Below the pieces are notes generated by a model. The model saw only the letters and a list, made by a program, of their open reading frames with translations, was not told the origin of the DNA and ran no database searches. A stretch of DNA of 42,011 nucleotides from Rhodospirillales bacterium (GTDB lineage Bacteria > Pseudomonadota > Alphaproteobacteria > Acetobacterales > Acetobacteraceae), in the NCBI GenBank assembly GCA_028869995.1, contig JAGWQN010000019.1:1-42011 (forward strand), read 5' to 3'. Both the position numbers and the translations under genes were made by a program. How positions within the stretch are numbered: the first letter of the stretch is position 1; each line of letters opens with the position of its first letter. Shown here piece by piece: positions 8,675-15,700 of the stretch.

Positions 8675-9366
8675 CACCAGGCCTCCATTGCCATTCGGGT
8701 CTCGGCCACGGCGATGTTCCAGATCGCCAGCATCTCGTTGTCGCTGCGCGCGATGCGTCCGCCGTAGTTGCCGTCCTCAAGCATGGTCCGGGTTTCGAAC
8801 GGGGGCAACGTCTTCAGCCGGTCGAGATCGACCATCGGCTTCGCACCCTCGGTGGGCGTGTCGGCAAGCCGTGTCCAGGGGAAATTCTCGAGCCAGGAGC
8901 CATGGCTCGCGACCGTGTCCGTCGCCTGCACCTGCGCCCAGGTACGCGGCGCGCGCCACCAGTCATGCGTGCGCACGCGGCAGTCGGGGTGGTCGACCAT
9001 CCATTCCTGCGCCACCGCCGCCGCCGGCTGGTTGCCGCCGTGGCCGTTGACCAGCAGCACGCGCCGGAAGCCGCTGCGCTTGAGGCTGTCGAGCAGGTCG
9101 CGCACCACCGCCGCATAGGTTGTGACCCGCAGCGACATGCTGCCCGGATAGGCCTGGAAATAGGGCGCGATGCCGAATGGCAGCGCCGGAAACACCGGCA
9201 CGCCGAGCGGCTCCGCCGCCTCGACCGCGACACGCTCGGCAAGGATCGCATCGGTCGCGAGCGACAGCCCGGCATGCTGCTCCACGCTGCCCAGCGGCAG
9301 CACGGCCCGGTCGTCCTGGCGCAGCCAGTCCTCGACCCGCCGCCAATCCATCTCGCTGATGCGCAT
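8674..9366 (-). CDS. Creatininase-family amidohydrolase
   Basis: 230 residues. Metal-ligand motifs of the creatininase/MftE fold are present: GSVEQH with Glu29 and His31, Asp39 in LATDA, and NGHGGN at 107-112 with His109. The family opens cyclic or linear amides (creatinine, formamides) or peptides. True creatininase has NGHYEN at the second motif, so creatinine need not be the substrate. It is the first gene of the four-gene operon, divergent from an LctP-type permease 97 bases away. The start at 9366 follows a GGGGGAAGC stretch on the minus strand. Confidence 0.88.
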   Translation of the reverse strand: MRISEMDWRRVEDWLRQDDRAVLPLGSVEQHAGLSLATDAILAERVAVEAAEPLGVPVFPALPFGIAPYFQAYPGSMSLRVTTYAAVVRDLLDSLKRSGFRRVLLVNGHGGNQPAAAVAQEWMVDHPDCRVRTHDWWRAPRTWAQVQATDTVASHGSWLENFPWTRLADTPTEGAKPMVDLDRLKTLPPFETRTMLEDGNYGGRIARSDNEMLAIWNIAVAETRMAMEAW

Positions 9367-9463
9367 GCTTCCCCCGCCGCTTGTTGATCGGGAAGCTTGC
9401 ACATGGGCGCGTGCCGTCAACGCCCGGGTTCGCATGGCGGCCCCGCCATGCCACCAAGGGTGG
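9367..9463. promoter_or_regulatory. Divergent promoter region, creatininase operon / permease
   Basis: This 97-base gap separates the outward-facing amidohydrolase operon and the permease, so both promoters must lie here or overlap the coding ends. I see no confident -35/-10 pair. GGCGGCCCCGCC just before the permease (9437-9448) forms a short inverted repeat that could be an operator. Confidence 0.35.
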
Positions 9464-10861
9464 ATGCACCTCCTCCTCGATGCCCTGCCGCTGGCGACAC
9501 TCGTGCTGCTGCTGGCCAGCGGCAGGGTGACCCCGCCCTTCGCCTGCCTGGCCGCGATTCTGCTCACCCTGCCCGCCGCCTGGGCGCTGGCGCCGGGCCA
9601 GGCGCTGCTGCCGTTTCTGCTGCGCGCGGTGGGCGAGGGCCTGTGGCTTGCCGTCGTTCCGGTCGGGATCATCAGCGGCGGCCTCGTCTACTACGCCGCG
9701 GTGGGCGCGCGCGACGCGCCGGAGGGCGCGACCACCGAGACGCTGTTCGTCGCCGCGTTCCTGCTCGGCCCGTTCATGGAGACGGTGACCGGGTTCGGTG
9801 TCGGCTGCGTCTTCGCGCTCGGTCTCATTCGCGCCGCCGGCCTGCGCGGCCCGCGCGCCGCCGCGATCGGGCTGCTGACACAGGCGCTGATCCCGTGGGG
9901 CGGGCTCGGCCCCGGAACCGCGCTGGGCGCGGCGCTGGCCGCCGTCCCGCCGCAGGCGATGGCCGCGCGCAACGCCGGCATCGTCGCCGCCACCCTGCCC
10001 TTCCTGTTGATGCTGTTCTGGCGCTGGACCGCGGCGGAAGGCCACCCCGTCCCCGCCCGTGACAAGCCGCGCCAGATGCTCTGGGTGCTGGCGCTGGGCG
10101 CCTCGCTCATCGTCTGGCACCGTGTCGCGCCATGGGAGATGTGCGGCCTGCTCGCGACGGGGGGCGTGCTGGCGGCGAAGCTGCTGTGGCGAGCGCCGCC
10201 GCGCACGCCTGCGGCGGCGCTCGCCAAGCTGCGGGCCGCCCTGCCCTACCTGCTGCTCGCCGCGGCCCTGCTGGCGAGCCATCTCTGGCGCGATGCGCCG
10301 AGCCTGGGCCTGGTCGCCGGGCTGCCGCCGATCGCCGCCAACTCGGCCATGGTGGTGCTCTGGCTGGTGGCGCTGGCGCTGCTCGCGCGCGCCGCCGCCC
10401 CGGTCAGCGCGCTGCGCTCCGCCCTCGCCCGGGCCCGGCGCCCGGCACTCGCGCTGCTCGGCTTCGTGCTGTTCTCGCGTGTGCTCGCCGATGCCGGCGT
10501 GCCGCGGGAACTGGCCGGCGCGCTGACGGGGGCCCTCGGCCCCGGCGCGCCCTTCGCCGCGCCGCTGCTGGCCGGTATCGCCGGCTTCTTCGCCGGCACC
10601 AATGTCGGTGCCAACGCCGCGATGATGCCGCTGCAGGCAGCCCTGGGCCGTGCCGCGCATCTCGGGCCGCTGGTGCTTCCCGCGGCCCAGAACGGCTCCC
10701 TCTTTCTCCTGCTGTCGCCTCAGCTCACGGCGATCGCCTGCGCCGTGCTGGCCGACGGCACGCGCCCTTCGGGGATCTGGCGGGTCGCCTGGCCGATCTT
10801 CCCGCTGGCGCTCGTGATCGGGCTGGCCGCCGTGGCCCTGGGCGTCGTCGCGCCGCTCTGA
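9464..10861 (+). CDS. LctP-family (lactate permease-like) transporter
   Basis: 465 residues, highly hydrophobic, about 12-13 membrane segments. It matches the L-lactate permease family: GRVTPPFACLAAILLT near the N-terminus, FMETVTGFGVGCVFALGL around 105-122, and FFAGTNVGANAAMMPLQAALG in the C-terminal third, the counterpart of the family's conserved glycine/asparagine block. Known members carry lactate, glycolate and similar 2-hydroxy acids with protons. It is shorter than Escherichia LctP (about 550). The ATG at 9464 follows AAGGGTGG. Divergence from the creatininase operon suggests that it imports that operon's substrate. Confidence 0.8.
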   Translation: MHLLLDALPLATLVLLLASGRVTPPFACLAAILLTLPAAWALAPGQALLPFLLRAVGEGLWLAVVPVGIISGGLVYYAAVGARDAPEGATTETLFVAAFLLGPFMETVTGFGVGCVFALGLIRAAGLRGPRAAAIGLLTQALIPWGGLGPGTALGAALAAVPPQAMAARNAGIVAATLPFLLMLFWRWTAAEGHPVPARDKPRQMLWVLALGASLIVWHRVAPWEMCGLLATGGVLAAKLLWRAPPRTPAAALAKLRAALPYLLLAAALLASHLWRDAPSLGLVAGLPPIAANSAMVVLWLVALALLARAAAPVSALRSALARARRPALALLGFVLFSRVLADAGVPRELAGALTGALGPGAPFAAPLLAGIAGFFAGTNVGANAAMMPLQAALGRAAHLGPLVLPAAQNGSLFLLLSPQLTAIACAVLADGTRPSGIWRVAWPIFPLALVIGLAAVALGVVAPL

Positions 10862-10904
10862 ACGCCGACCTCGCCGCCGACGTGACAGGATGATACCAAG
10901 GGCC

Positions 10905-11519
10905 ATGACGCTCGCGGCACGCCGTCACATCGCGCGAACCTGCCCCATCTTCGCCGCCCTGATCCGGCGCGTCGGCCCCTGCCGCATGGAGACGGACCGG
11001 CAGACGCCCTACGAAGCGCTGGTGCGCGCGATCGCGCATCAGCAACTGCACGGCAAGGCGGCTCGCACCATCACCGCGCGCTTCGTGGCCCTGGGCGGCA
11101 CCGGCTTCCCCACCCCCGCCGAGGTGCTTTCCTTCGACGATGCCGCGCTGCGTGGCTGCGGCTTCAGCGCCGGCAAGATCGCCGCGATCCGCGACATCGC
11201 GCTGCACGCGCAGCGTGGCGTGGTGCCGAACCGCCGCCAGGCCACGCGCATGTCGGACGCGCGGCTGATCGAACGGCTGACGACGATCCGCGGCGTCGGG
11301 CGCTGGACCGTGGAGATGCTGCTGATGTTCACGCTGGAACGGCCGGACATCCTGCCGGTCGACGATTTCGGCGTCCGCGAGGGCTACCGCATCCTCTACG
11401 ACCTGCCGGAACAGCCGAAGCCCCGGGAACTCGCGGCGATCGGCGAAGCCTGGGCGCCCTATCGCAGCACTGCCGCCTGGTATCTCTGGCGCGCCGTGGA
11501 CGAGGCCCGCGCGGCCTAG
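10905..11519 (+). CDS. DNA-3-methyladenine glycosylase (AlkA/HhH-GPD type)
   Basis: 204 residues from the ATG at 10905, which has AAGGG just upstream; an ATG at 10890 would add five residues. It is a helix-hairpin-helix glycosylase: the hairpin LTTIRGVGRWTVEMLL lies at 125-140, followed by LPVDDFGVREG with the Asp153-Asp154 pair that supplies the catalytic aspartate in AlkA. HQQLHGKAA at 45-53 is the usual base-flipping helix region. It excises alkylated purines to start base-excision repair. It lacks the N-terminal AlkA domain and the FeS cysteines of the MutY/EndoIII branch, like short bacterial MAG-type enzymes. Confidence 0.88.
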   Translation: MTLAARRHIARTCPIFAALIRRVGPCRMETDRQTPYEALVRAIAHQQLHGKAARTITARFVALGGTGFPTPAEVLSFDDAALRGCGFSAGKIAAIRDIALHAQRGVVPNRRQATRMSDARLIERLTTIRGVGRWTVEMLLMFTLERPDILPVDDFGVREGYRILYDLPEQPKPRELAAIGEAWAPYRSTAAWYLWRAVDEARAA

Positions 11520-11587
11520 GCGACGCGGGCAAACGGAGCGGTGTGGCGGCCCGCTCTTGGCGTGGACAAGGCCCTGTTGGCACCGTG

Positions 11588-11633
11588 AAAAACTGGGGGA
11601 CGATGGAAGCGTCACGGTCCGGAGCCAGTTTTT
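11588..11633. terminator. A/T-tailed inverted repeat downstream of the glycosylase gene
   Basis: AAAAACTGG (11588-11596) and CCAGTTTTT (11625-11633) are perfect 9-base arms around a 28-base interior that itself holds GACG/CGTC (11599-11602 and 11610-11613). The right arm runs into six T residues, so it could end transcription rightward; the left A-run could serve leftward. The long loop makes it atypical. It may instead be a relic of a small mobile element. Confidence 0.4.
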
Positions 11634-11751
11634 TCGTGCCGTTGGCTCCGGGCGCATCCGCGGCCGCAGGCACACCCCCGGGGTCCGAAGCGCTTGATCT
11701 GCCGCCCTCGTCAGGCGATCGTGGCGTCAAGAGGCAAGCCACGTGAAGAAT

Positions 11752-11776
11752 GTCCGGTCAATTCAAAGACCCGGAC
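11752..11776 (+). promoter_or_regulatory. Hairpin in the leader of the AT-rich gene
   Basis: GTCCGGTC (11752-11759) can pair with GACCCGGAC (11768-11776) with a single bulged C and the loop AATTCAAA. It sits ten bases upstream of the GGGGGAGG ribosome site of the following gene. It could be the base of an attenuator or an mRNA-stability hairpin. Confidence 0.3.
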
Positions 11777-11801
11777 CGCTGGCATGGGGGAGGAAGCCGG
11801 G

Positions 11802-12314
11802 ATGAAAGAATTTAATGGAATCATATCAGAGTATAAAAGGAAGGACAGCGGAGGGTGGACATCCCTGGTTGGCTTCCCTGGCGGGGTCGCGGTCGGACCG
11901 TATGGAGGGGCCTTGGCCGAGGCCATGGTCAAAATTGGCGGCGACTATCTCCTGAAACTGGAAGTTGTCCACGGCTTGGCTTCGTACATGGAACGAGCGC
12001 ACAGCACGAGGAAGCCCTGCACGCTCTATATCCATCGCCGACGGCTGATCGGCATCAAGCTGGACGGCGGAGAAATATATTTCTATAGAAAGCCTGTCAT
12101 TCTGGCTTCGTTTCTGACACTTTTTATGTTGTTACTATATTATTTTGTTCCATTTCTAATAATCATTTTTCCACTAACCATTTTATGGTTGGTGATTTTC
12201 TGGAAAGTAATCTGGGAAGTTTTGTATCGCCTCGATGGAAGGAAGCTCAAGAAACTCGGTGGAATTCCTCTCAGTGTGGATGGAGATCGGCTGGATCTGC
12301 GCAGCGCGATCTGA
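11802..12314 (+). CDS. Orphan AT-rich membrane protein, unknown function
   Basis: 170 residues; I do not recognise the family. The start at 11802 is chosen for a strong GGGGGAGG site eight bases upstream. Residues 1-97 are soluble with a glycine-rich stretch (GFPGGVAVGPYGGALAEAM, 24-42) and TLYIHRRRLIGIKLDGGEIYFY (74-95), which looks like beta-strands. Two adjacent membrane helices occupy about 98-117 and 118-142, joined by a short turn, followed by a basic RLDGRKLKKLGG segment. Base use is strikingly AT-rich, particularly 12070-12240, unlike every neighbour, which points to horizontal acquisition. No mobile-element gene is adjacent. Confidence 0.7.
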   Translation: MKEFNGIISEYKRKDSGGWTSLVGFPGGVAVGPYGGALAEAMVKIGGDYLLKLEVVHGLASYMERAHSTRKPCTLYIHRRRLIGIKLDGGEIYFYRKPVILASFLTLFMLLLYYFVPFLIIIFPLTILWLVIFWKVIWEVLYRLDGRKLKKLGGIPLSVDGDRLDLRSAI

Positions 12315-12479
12315 CCAGGCGGATTGATGGATGTCGTTCCGCCGTCCAGCGAACGGCCCGGACAACTCGACCGTTGGTGCGACGGTGGCTGCGGTCGGAC
12401 GCTGGCTCGCGGAACGCGTTGATCAGGCCCCGCAGAATCCCGCATCATCCAAGGTGGCTCGTTCAGGCCGCCAGCGGCT

Positions 12480-13238
12480 CTAGCCGAGAAACCCGTCCAC
12501 CGCCGCGACGAACCCCTCTGGGTCATCCGCGTGCAGCCAGTGCCCCGCCTCAGGCAGCACCGCAAAGCGCACGGCGGGAAACAGCGCGCGGATGACCGCA
12601 TGATGCTCCTCGCGCACATAGGGCGAGCGCCCGCCGACCAGGAACAGCGTCGGTCCCTCGAAGACGCCCGCCGTCGCCGGCCAGTCGAGAATGTCGTAGA
12701 GGCCGGCTGCGATTTCCTCGAGCCCCACGGTCCAGCGCGGCTCCCGCCCGGTCATCAGGTTCTGCGCCAGGAAGGCGCGCACCGCGGGATCGGGCGCCAC
12801 CGGGGCGAGGGCCGCATCCGCATCCGCGCGCGTCATGCCGGAAAACAGGCGCATGCCGCGCATCGCCGCGATGTAGGCGTTGAACTCGCTGCGGTAACGC
12901 ACCGGCGCGATGTCGGCCACCACGAGGCGGCGCACCGCCGCCGGATGACGCAGCGCCAGCGTCATCACGACCTTGCCACCCATCGAATGGCCGAGCAGGT
13001 CGCAGGGAGCGGCCCCGAGCACGTCCAGCGTTTCCGCCACGTCCGCCGCCATCGCCGCGTAGGTCATGCCCGGCGCGTGCGGGCTGCCGCCATGGTTGCG
13101 CAGGTCGAGCGCGATCACACGGCGTCGGTCGGCCAGGCGCTTCTGCACCGTGGCGAGGTTCGTGGCGCGGCCGAACAGGCCGTGCGTCATCGCCAGCGCC
13201 GGCGTGCCCTCCCCGCGTTCGATCGCGCGCAGCAGCAC
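12480..13238 (-). CDS. Alpha/beta-hydrolase (YbfF-like esterase)
   Basis: 252 residues from a GTG at 13238, the only plausible start before the oxyanion segment MTHGLFGRATN; no ATG is available there. The nucleophile elbow is GHSMGG with Ser85. Asp109 in ADIAPVRY corresponds to the unusual acid position of YbfF, and His233 is in EAGHWLHADD. It hydrolyses short acyl or thio-esters in the cytoplasm by family analogy. The start lies three bases after the DMT transporter stop (13241-13243), so it is the third gene of the Lrp-DMT-hydrolase unit. Confidence 0.82.
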   Translation of the reverse strand: MLLRAIERGEGTPALAMTHGLFGRATNLATVQKRLADRRRVIALDLRNHGGSPHAPGMTYAAMAADVAETLDVLGAAPCDLLGHSMGGKVVMTLALRHPAAVRRLVVADIAPVRYRSEFNAYIAAMRGMRLFSGMTRADADAALAPVAPDPAVRAFLAQNLMTGREPRWTVGLEEIAAGLYDILDWPATAGVFEGPTLFLVGGRSPYVREEHHAVIRALFPAVRFAVLPEAGHWLHADDPEGFVAAVDGFLG

Positions 13239-13240
13239 GC

Positions 13241-14149
13241 TCAGCGCCTGCGTGGTGGCCAGGCGGCCACGGCAACACCCGCCAGCACCAGCACCGTGCC
13301 GGCAATGAGGTCGGGACCGATCGTCTCGCCCAGCCACCAGGCCGAGAAGAGCAGCCCCGCCGCGGGCGTCGCCAGGAAGCCCACCGACGAAATCATCGCG
13401 GGCAACGTCGCCGCCGCCTCCATCACGCACCACGTGCCGGCCGGGCCGGCGAGGCCGCCGATATAGGCGAGCGCCCCCACCGCGCCGATGCCCCACTCGG
13501 TCGGTCGGGGCGCCTCCAGCCAGGCGAGCGGCACCAGCACCAGCGTCGCCAGCCCGAAACACCAGGGGAGCAGATCCAGCATCCGGTGCTCCGGCGGAAA
13601 ACGCCGCACCGTCAGGATGGCGGCGGAGAAACCGCCAGCAGCGATCAGCAGCAGCGCATGACCGAGCAGCACGCCCTTCGCATGCCAGTTGATCGCCCAG
13701 GGTCCCATCAGCACCACGACGCCCGCCAGCCCGATGCCCGCCGCGATCCAGCGCCGCGCCGACACGCGCTCGCGCAGCAGGACATAGGAAAGCGGCGCGA
13801 TCCAGATCGTGGTGACATTGGCGAGGATGGTGGTGCGCCCGGCCGACACATAGGCAACGGCAATGTGCGCGAGGGCGAAGAACAGCGCGAGCTGCAGCAA
13901 ACCCACCGCGAGCACGGCCGGCATGTCGCGCCGCCCGGGCAGGCGCAGGCGGCCGGTCGTCAGCAGCAGCACCCCGGTCGCGGTCAGGTAGGACAGCCCG
14001 GCGCGGCTGGCGGCGAACCACAGAGGCTGCGCGCCATCCTCGATCGCAAGCTTGGTGATCGGCCAGGCGCTGGCGAGCAGCACCACCGAGGCGGCGAGCT
14101 GGGCCAGGCCCCGCACCGGCAGTCCCTCGCGGTGGATGGCGGTCGTCAT
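13241..14149 (-). CDS. EamA/DMT-family transporter
   Basis: 302 residues, ten predicted membrane helices in two EamA halves: first from about 12 to 145 (ASAWPITKLAIEDG, LFFALAHIAVAYVSAGRTTIL, PLSYVLLRERVSARRW), second from about 155 to 298 (PAMISSVGFLATPAAGLLFSAWWLGE). This superfamily exports amino acids and other metabolites. It lies between an Lrp/AsnC regulator and a hydrolase on the same strand, so export of an amino acid sensed by the regulator is plausible. Starts at 14161 or 14176 would add 4 or 9 residues; none has a convincing ribosome site. Confidence 0.85.
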   Translation of the reverse strand: MTTAIHREGLPVRGLAQLAASVVLLASAWPITKLAIEDGAQPLWFAASRAGLSYLTATGVLLLTTGRLRLPGRRDMPAVLAVGLLQLALFFALAHIAVAYVSAGRTTILANVTTIWIAPLSYVLLRERVSARRWIAAGIGLAGVVVLMGPWAINWHAKGVLLGHALLLIAAGGFSAAILTVRRFPPEHRMLDLLPWCFGLATLVLVPLAWLEAPRPTEWGIGAVGALAYIGGLAGPAGTWCVMEAAATLPAMISSVGFLATPAAGLLFSAWWLGETIGPDLIAGTVLVLAGVAVAAWPPRRR

Positions 14150-14192
14150 GTCGGCGGACATGCTGCGCCATCGCATGTCCCGGCCGCGCTGC

Positions 14193-14645
14193 CTACCCTT
14201 GCCGCGGGCCCAGCGCCGCGCGCGTCGAGCGCGGGGTCGCGAGCAGCAGGTTGGTCTCGCTGTCACGGACCCCCTGGATGAGGCGGATGCGGCGCAGCAC
14301 CGCGTCCAGCTCCGCCAGGCTCTCGGTGCCGAGCTCGACGACGAGGTCCCACCGCCCGTTGGTGGTGTGGATGGCCGCGACCTCGGGCAGGCCGGCAAGG
14401 CTGCGCACCACCCGGTCGGCCGCGACCCCCTCGACCGCGATCATGACGATGCCGCGCACCGGCTGCTCGATCGCATCGGATTTGAGGATCACGGTGTAGC
14501 CGAGGATGGTGCCCGCCTGCTCGAGCCGCTCCATCCGCGCGCGCACCGTAGCCCGCGACAGGCCCAGTGCGGCGGCAAGCGCCGAGACGCTCTGGCGCCC
14601 GTTGTGTCGCAGCAGCGCCGTGAGCCTGAGATCGATCGCGTCCAT
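14193..14645 (-). CDS. Lrp/AsnC-family transcriptional regulator
   Basis: 150 residues. The N-terminal winged helix-turn-helix spans about 3-50 (SVSALAAALGLSRATVRARMERLEQAGTI) and the C-terminal RAM ligand-binding domain about 65-140 (VRGIVMIAV, AIHTTNGRWDLVVELG). It is divergent from arginase-ocd-putA. In other alphaproteobacteria Lrp-type regulators (PutR, ArcR) activate proline or arginine/ornithine catabolism from the same position, so amino-acid-responsive control of this cluster is the likely job. A perfect inverted repeat lies 8 bases upstream of its start codon, so autoregulation is plausible. Confidence 0.9.
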   Translation of the reverse strand: MDAIDLRLTALLRHNGRQSVSALAAALGLSRATVRARMERLEQAGTILGYTVILKSDAIEQPVRGIVMIAVEGVAADRVVRSLAGLPEVAAIHTTNGRWDLVVELGTESLAELDAVLRRIRLIQGVRDSETNLLLATPRSTRAALGPRQG

Positions 14646-14652
14646 CGCCTGA

Positions 14653-14680
14653 CATTCCGGTCAAATCACCCGCCGGAATG
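14653..14680. promoter_or_regulatory. Candidate Lrp/AsnC operator between regulator and arginase
   Basis: CATTCCGG (14653-14660) and CCGGAATG (14673-14680) are perfect 8-base inverted arms separated by 12 bases, with 20 bases between arm centres. This spacing places both arms on one helical face over two turns, as for a dimeric regulator. It lies immediately upstream of the regulator start and about 90 bases before arginase. Confidence 0.55.
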
Positions 14681-14770
14681 GTAAGATCAGCTGCAATTAT
14701 TGCCAAGTTCGCGTGTTCGAACCGCCAGGCGGCGCTGCTTGACTGCCCGTCGGTCGATACCGGAGCGAGC

Positions 14771-15700
14771 ATGACGGGACGGATCTGCAAGTTGATCGGC
14801 GCGCCAGTTCAGGATGGCGCCGGGCGGCGGGGCTGCGACATGGGGCCGGCCGCGCTGCGCGCCGCCGGCCTCGCCGAGGCGATCGCAGGCCTCGGGTATG
14901 GCGTGGCCGATCTCGGCACGCTGTCGCCACCCCCGCCGCACCCGGCGAGCTTTCCCAACCCGACGCTGAAGAACCTGCCGCAGGTGGCCGCCTGGGTCGA
15001 AAAGCTCGCCGCTGTGGCGTTCGCCGAGAGCGCGGACGGCATACCCGTCTTCATGGGCGGCGATCACAGCCTCTCGGCCGGCACGATTGCCGGGCTGGCA
15101 CGGCGTGCGGCGCTGCTGGGGCGCAAGCTGTTCGTCCTCTGGCTCGACGCGCATCCGGATTTTCACACCCTGCATTCCACCGAGAGTGGCAACATCCACG
15201 GCACGCCGCTCGCCTACCTCACGGGCCAGAACGGCTTCGCGGGCGGGCTGCCGCCGCTCGCCGCGCCGCTCGATCCGCGCCACGTCGCCATGCTGGGCAT
15301 TCGCAGTGTCGACGCCGCCGAGCGTCAGGCCCTCGCCGGCAGCGGCATCACCGTCTTCGACATGCGCGCGATCGACGAGCACAGCATCGCGCCGCTGCTG
15401 CGCCAGGTGCTCGAGCGCGTGCGCGCCGAGGACGCCCTGCTGCATGTGAGCCTCGACGTCGATTTCCTCGACCCCGCGATCGCTCCCGCGGTCGGCACCA
15501 CGGTGCCGGGCGGCGCCAGCTTCCGCGAGGCCCATCTCGTGATGGAGATGCTGCACGACAGCGGCCGGGTGACGAGCCTTGACCTGGTCGAGCTCAACCC
15601 GTTCCTCGACGAGCGCGGCCGCACCGCGACGCTGCTGGTCGACCTGGTGGCGAGCCTGTTCGGCCGCCGGGTCCTCGATCGTCCGACAAGGAGCTTCTGA
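14771..15700 (+). CDS. Arginase (ureohydrolase family)
   Basis: 309 residues. It hydrolyses arginine to ornithine and urea with a di-manganese centre. All ligands are in place: His99 in GGDHS, Asp126/His128/Asp130 in DAHPDFH, and Asp229/Asp231 in LDVDFLDP, with ELNP near the C-terminus. The order of motifs and the PAVGTTVPGG block favour arginase over agmatinase. The ATG at 14771 is preceded by GGAGCG. Its stop overlaps the ornithine cyclodeaminase start (TGATG at 15698-15702), matching the arc-type arrangement in which the product ornithine passes to the next enzyme. Confidence 0.92.
   Translation: MTGRICKLIGAPVQDGAGRRGCDMGPAALRAAGLAEAIAGLGYGVADLGTLSPPPPHPASFPNPTLKNLPQVAAWVEKLAAVAFAESADGIPVFMGGDHSLSAGTIAGLARRAALLGRKLFVLWLDAHPDFHTLHSTESGNIHGTPLAYLTGQNGFAGGLPPLAAPLDPRHVAMLGIRSVDAAERQALAGSGITVFDMRAIDEHSIAPLLRQVLERVRAEDALLHVSLDVDFLDPAIAPAVGTTVPGGASFREAHLVMEMLHDSGRVTSLDLVELNPFLDERGRTATLLVDLVASLFGRRVLDRPTRSF

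Noticed and set aside
8674-9366. Assignment as true creatininase
   Set aside because: The second metal motif is NGHGGN rather than NGHYEN and no creatinase or sarcosine genes are nearby, so only the family is named.
9170-9463. Upstream extension of the LctP-like permease
   Set aside because: It overlaps the divergent creatininase gene and has no transporter-like sequence; the ATG at 9464 with AAGGGTGG is better.
11543-11746. 67-codon open frame between the glycosylase and the AT-rich gene
   Set aside because: Low-complexity composition, no ribosome site, and it spans the inverted repeat at 11588-11633.
12315-12479. Possible gene remnant between the AT-rich gene and the hydrolase
   Set aside because: Reading frames on both strands are short and resemble no protein family; recorded as empty intergenic DNA.
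14714-14723. TGTTCGAACC resembles the T-loop of a tRNA
   Set aside because: No acceptor, D or anticodon stems can be drawn around it; it is just an 8-base palindrome (GTTCGAAC) in the arginase leader.
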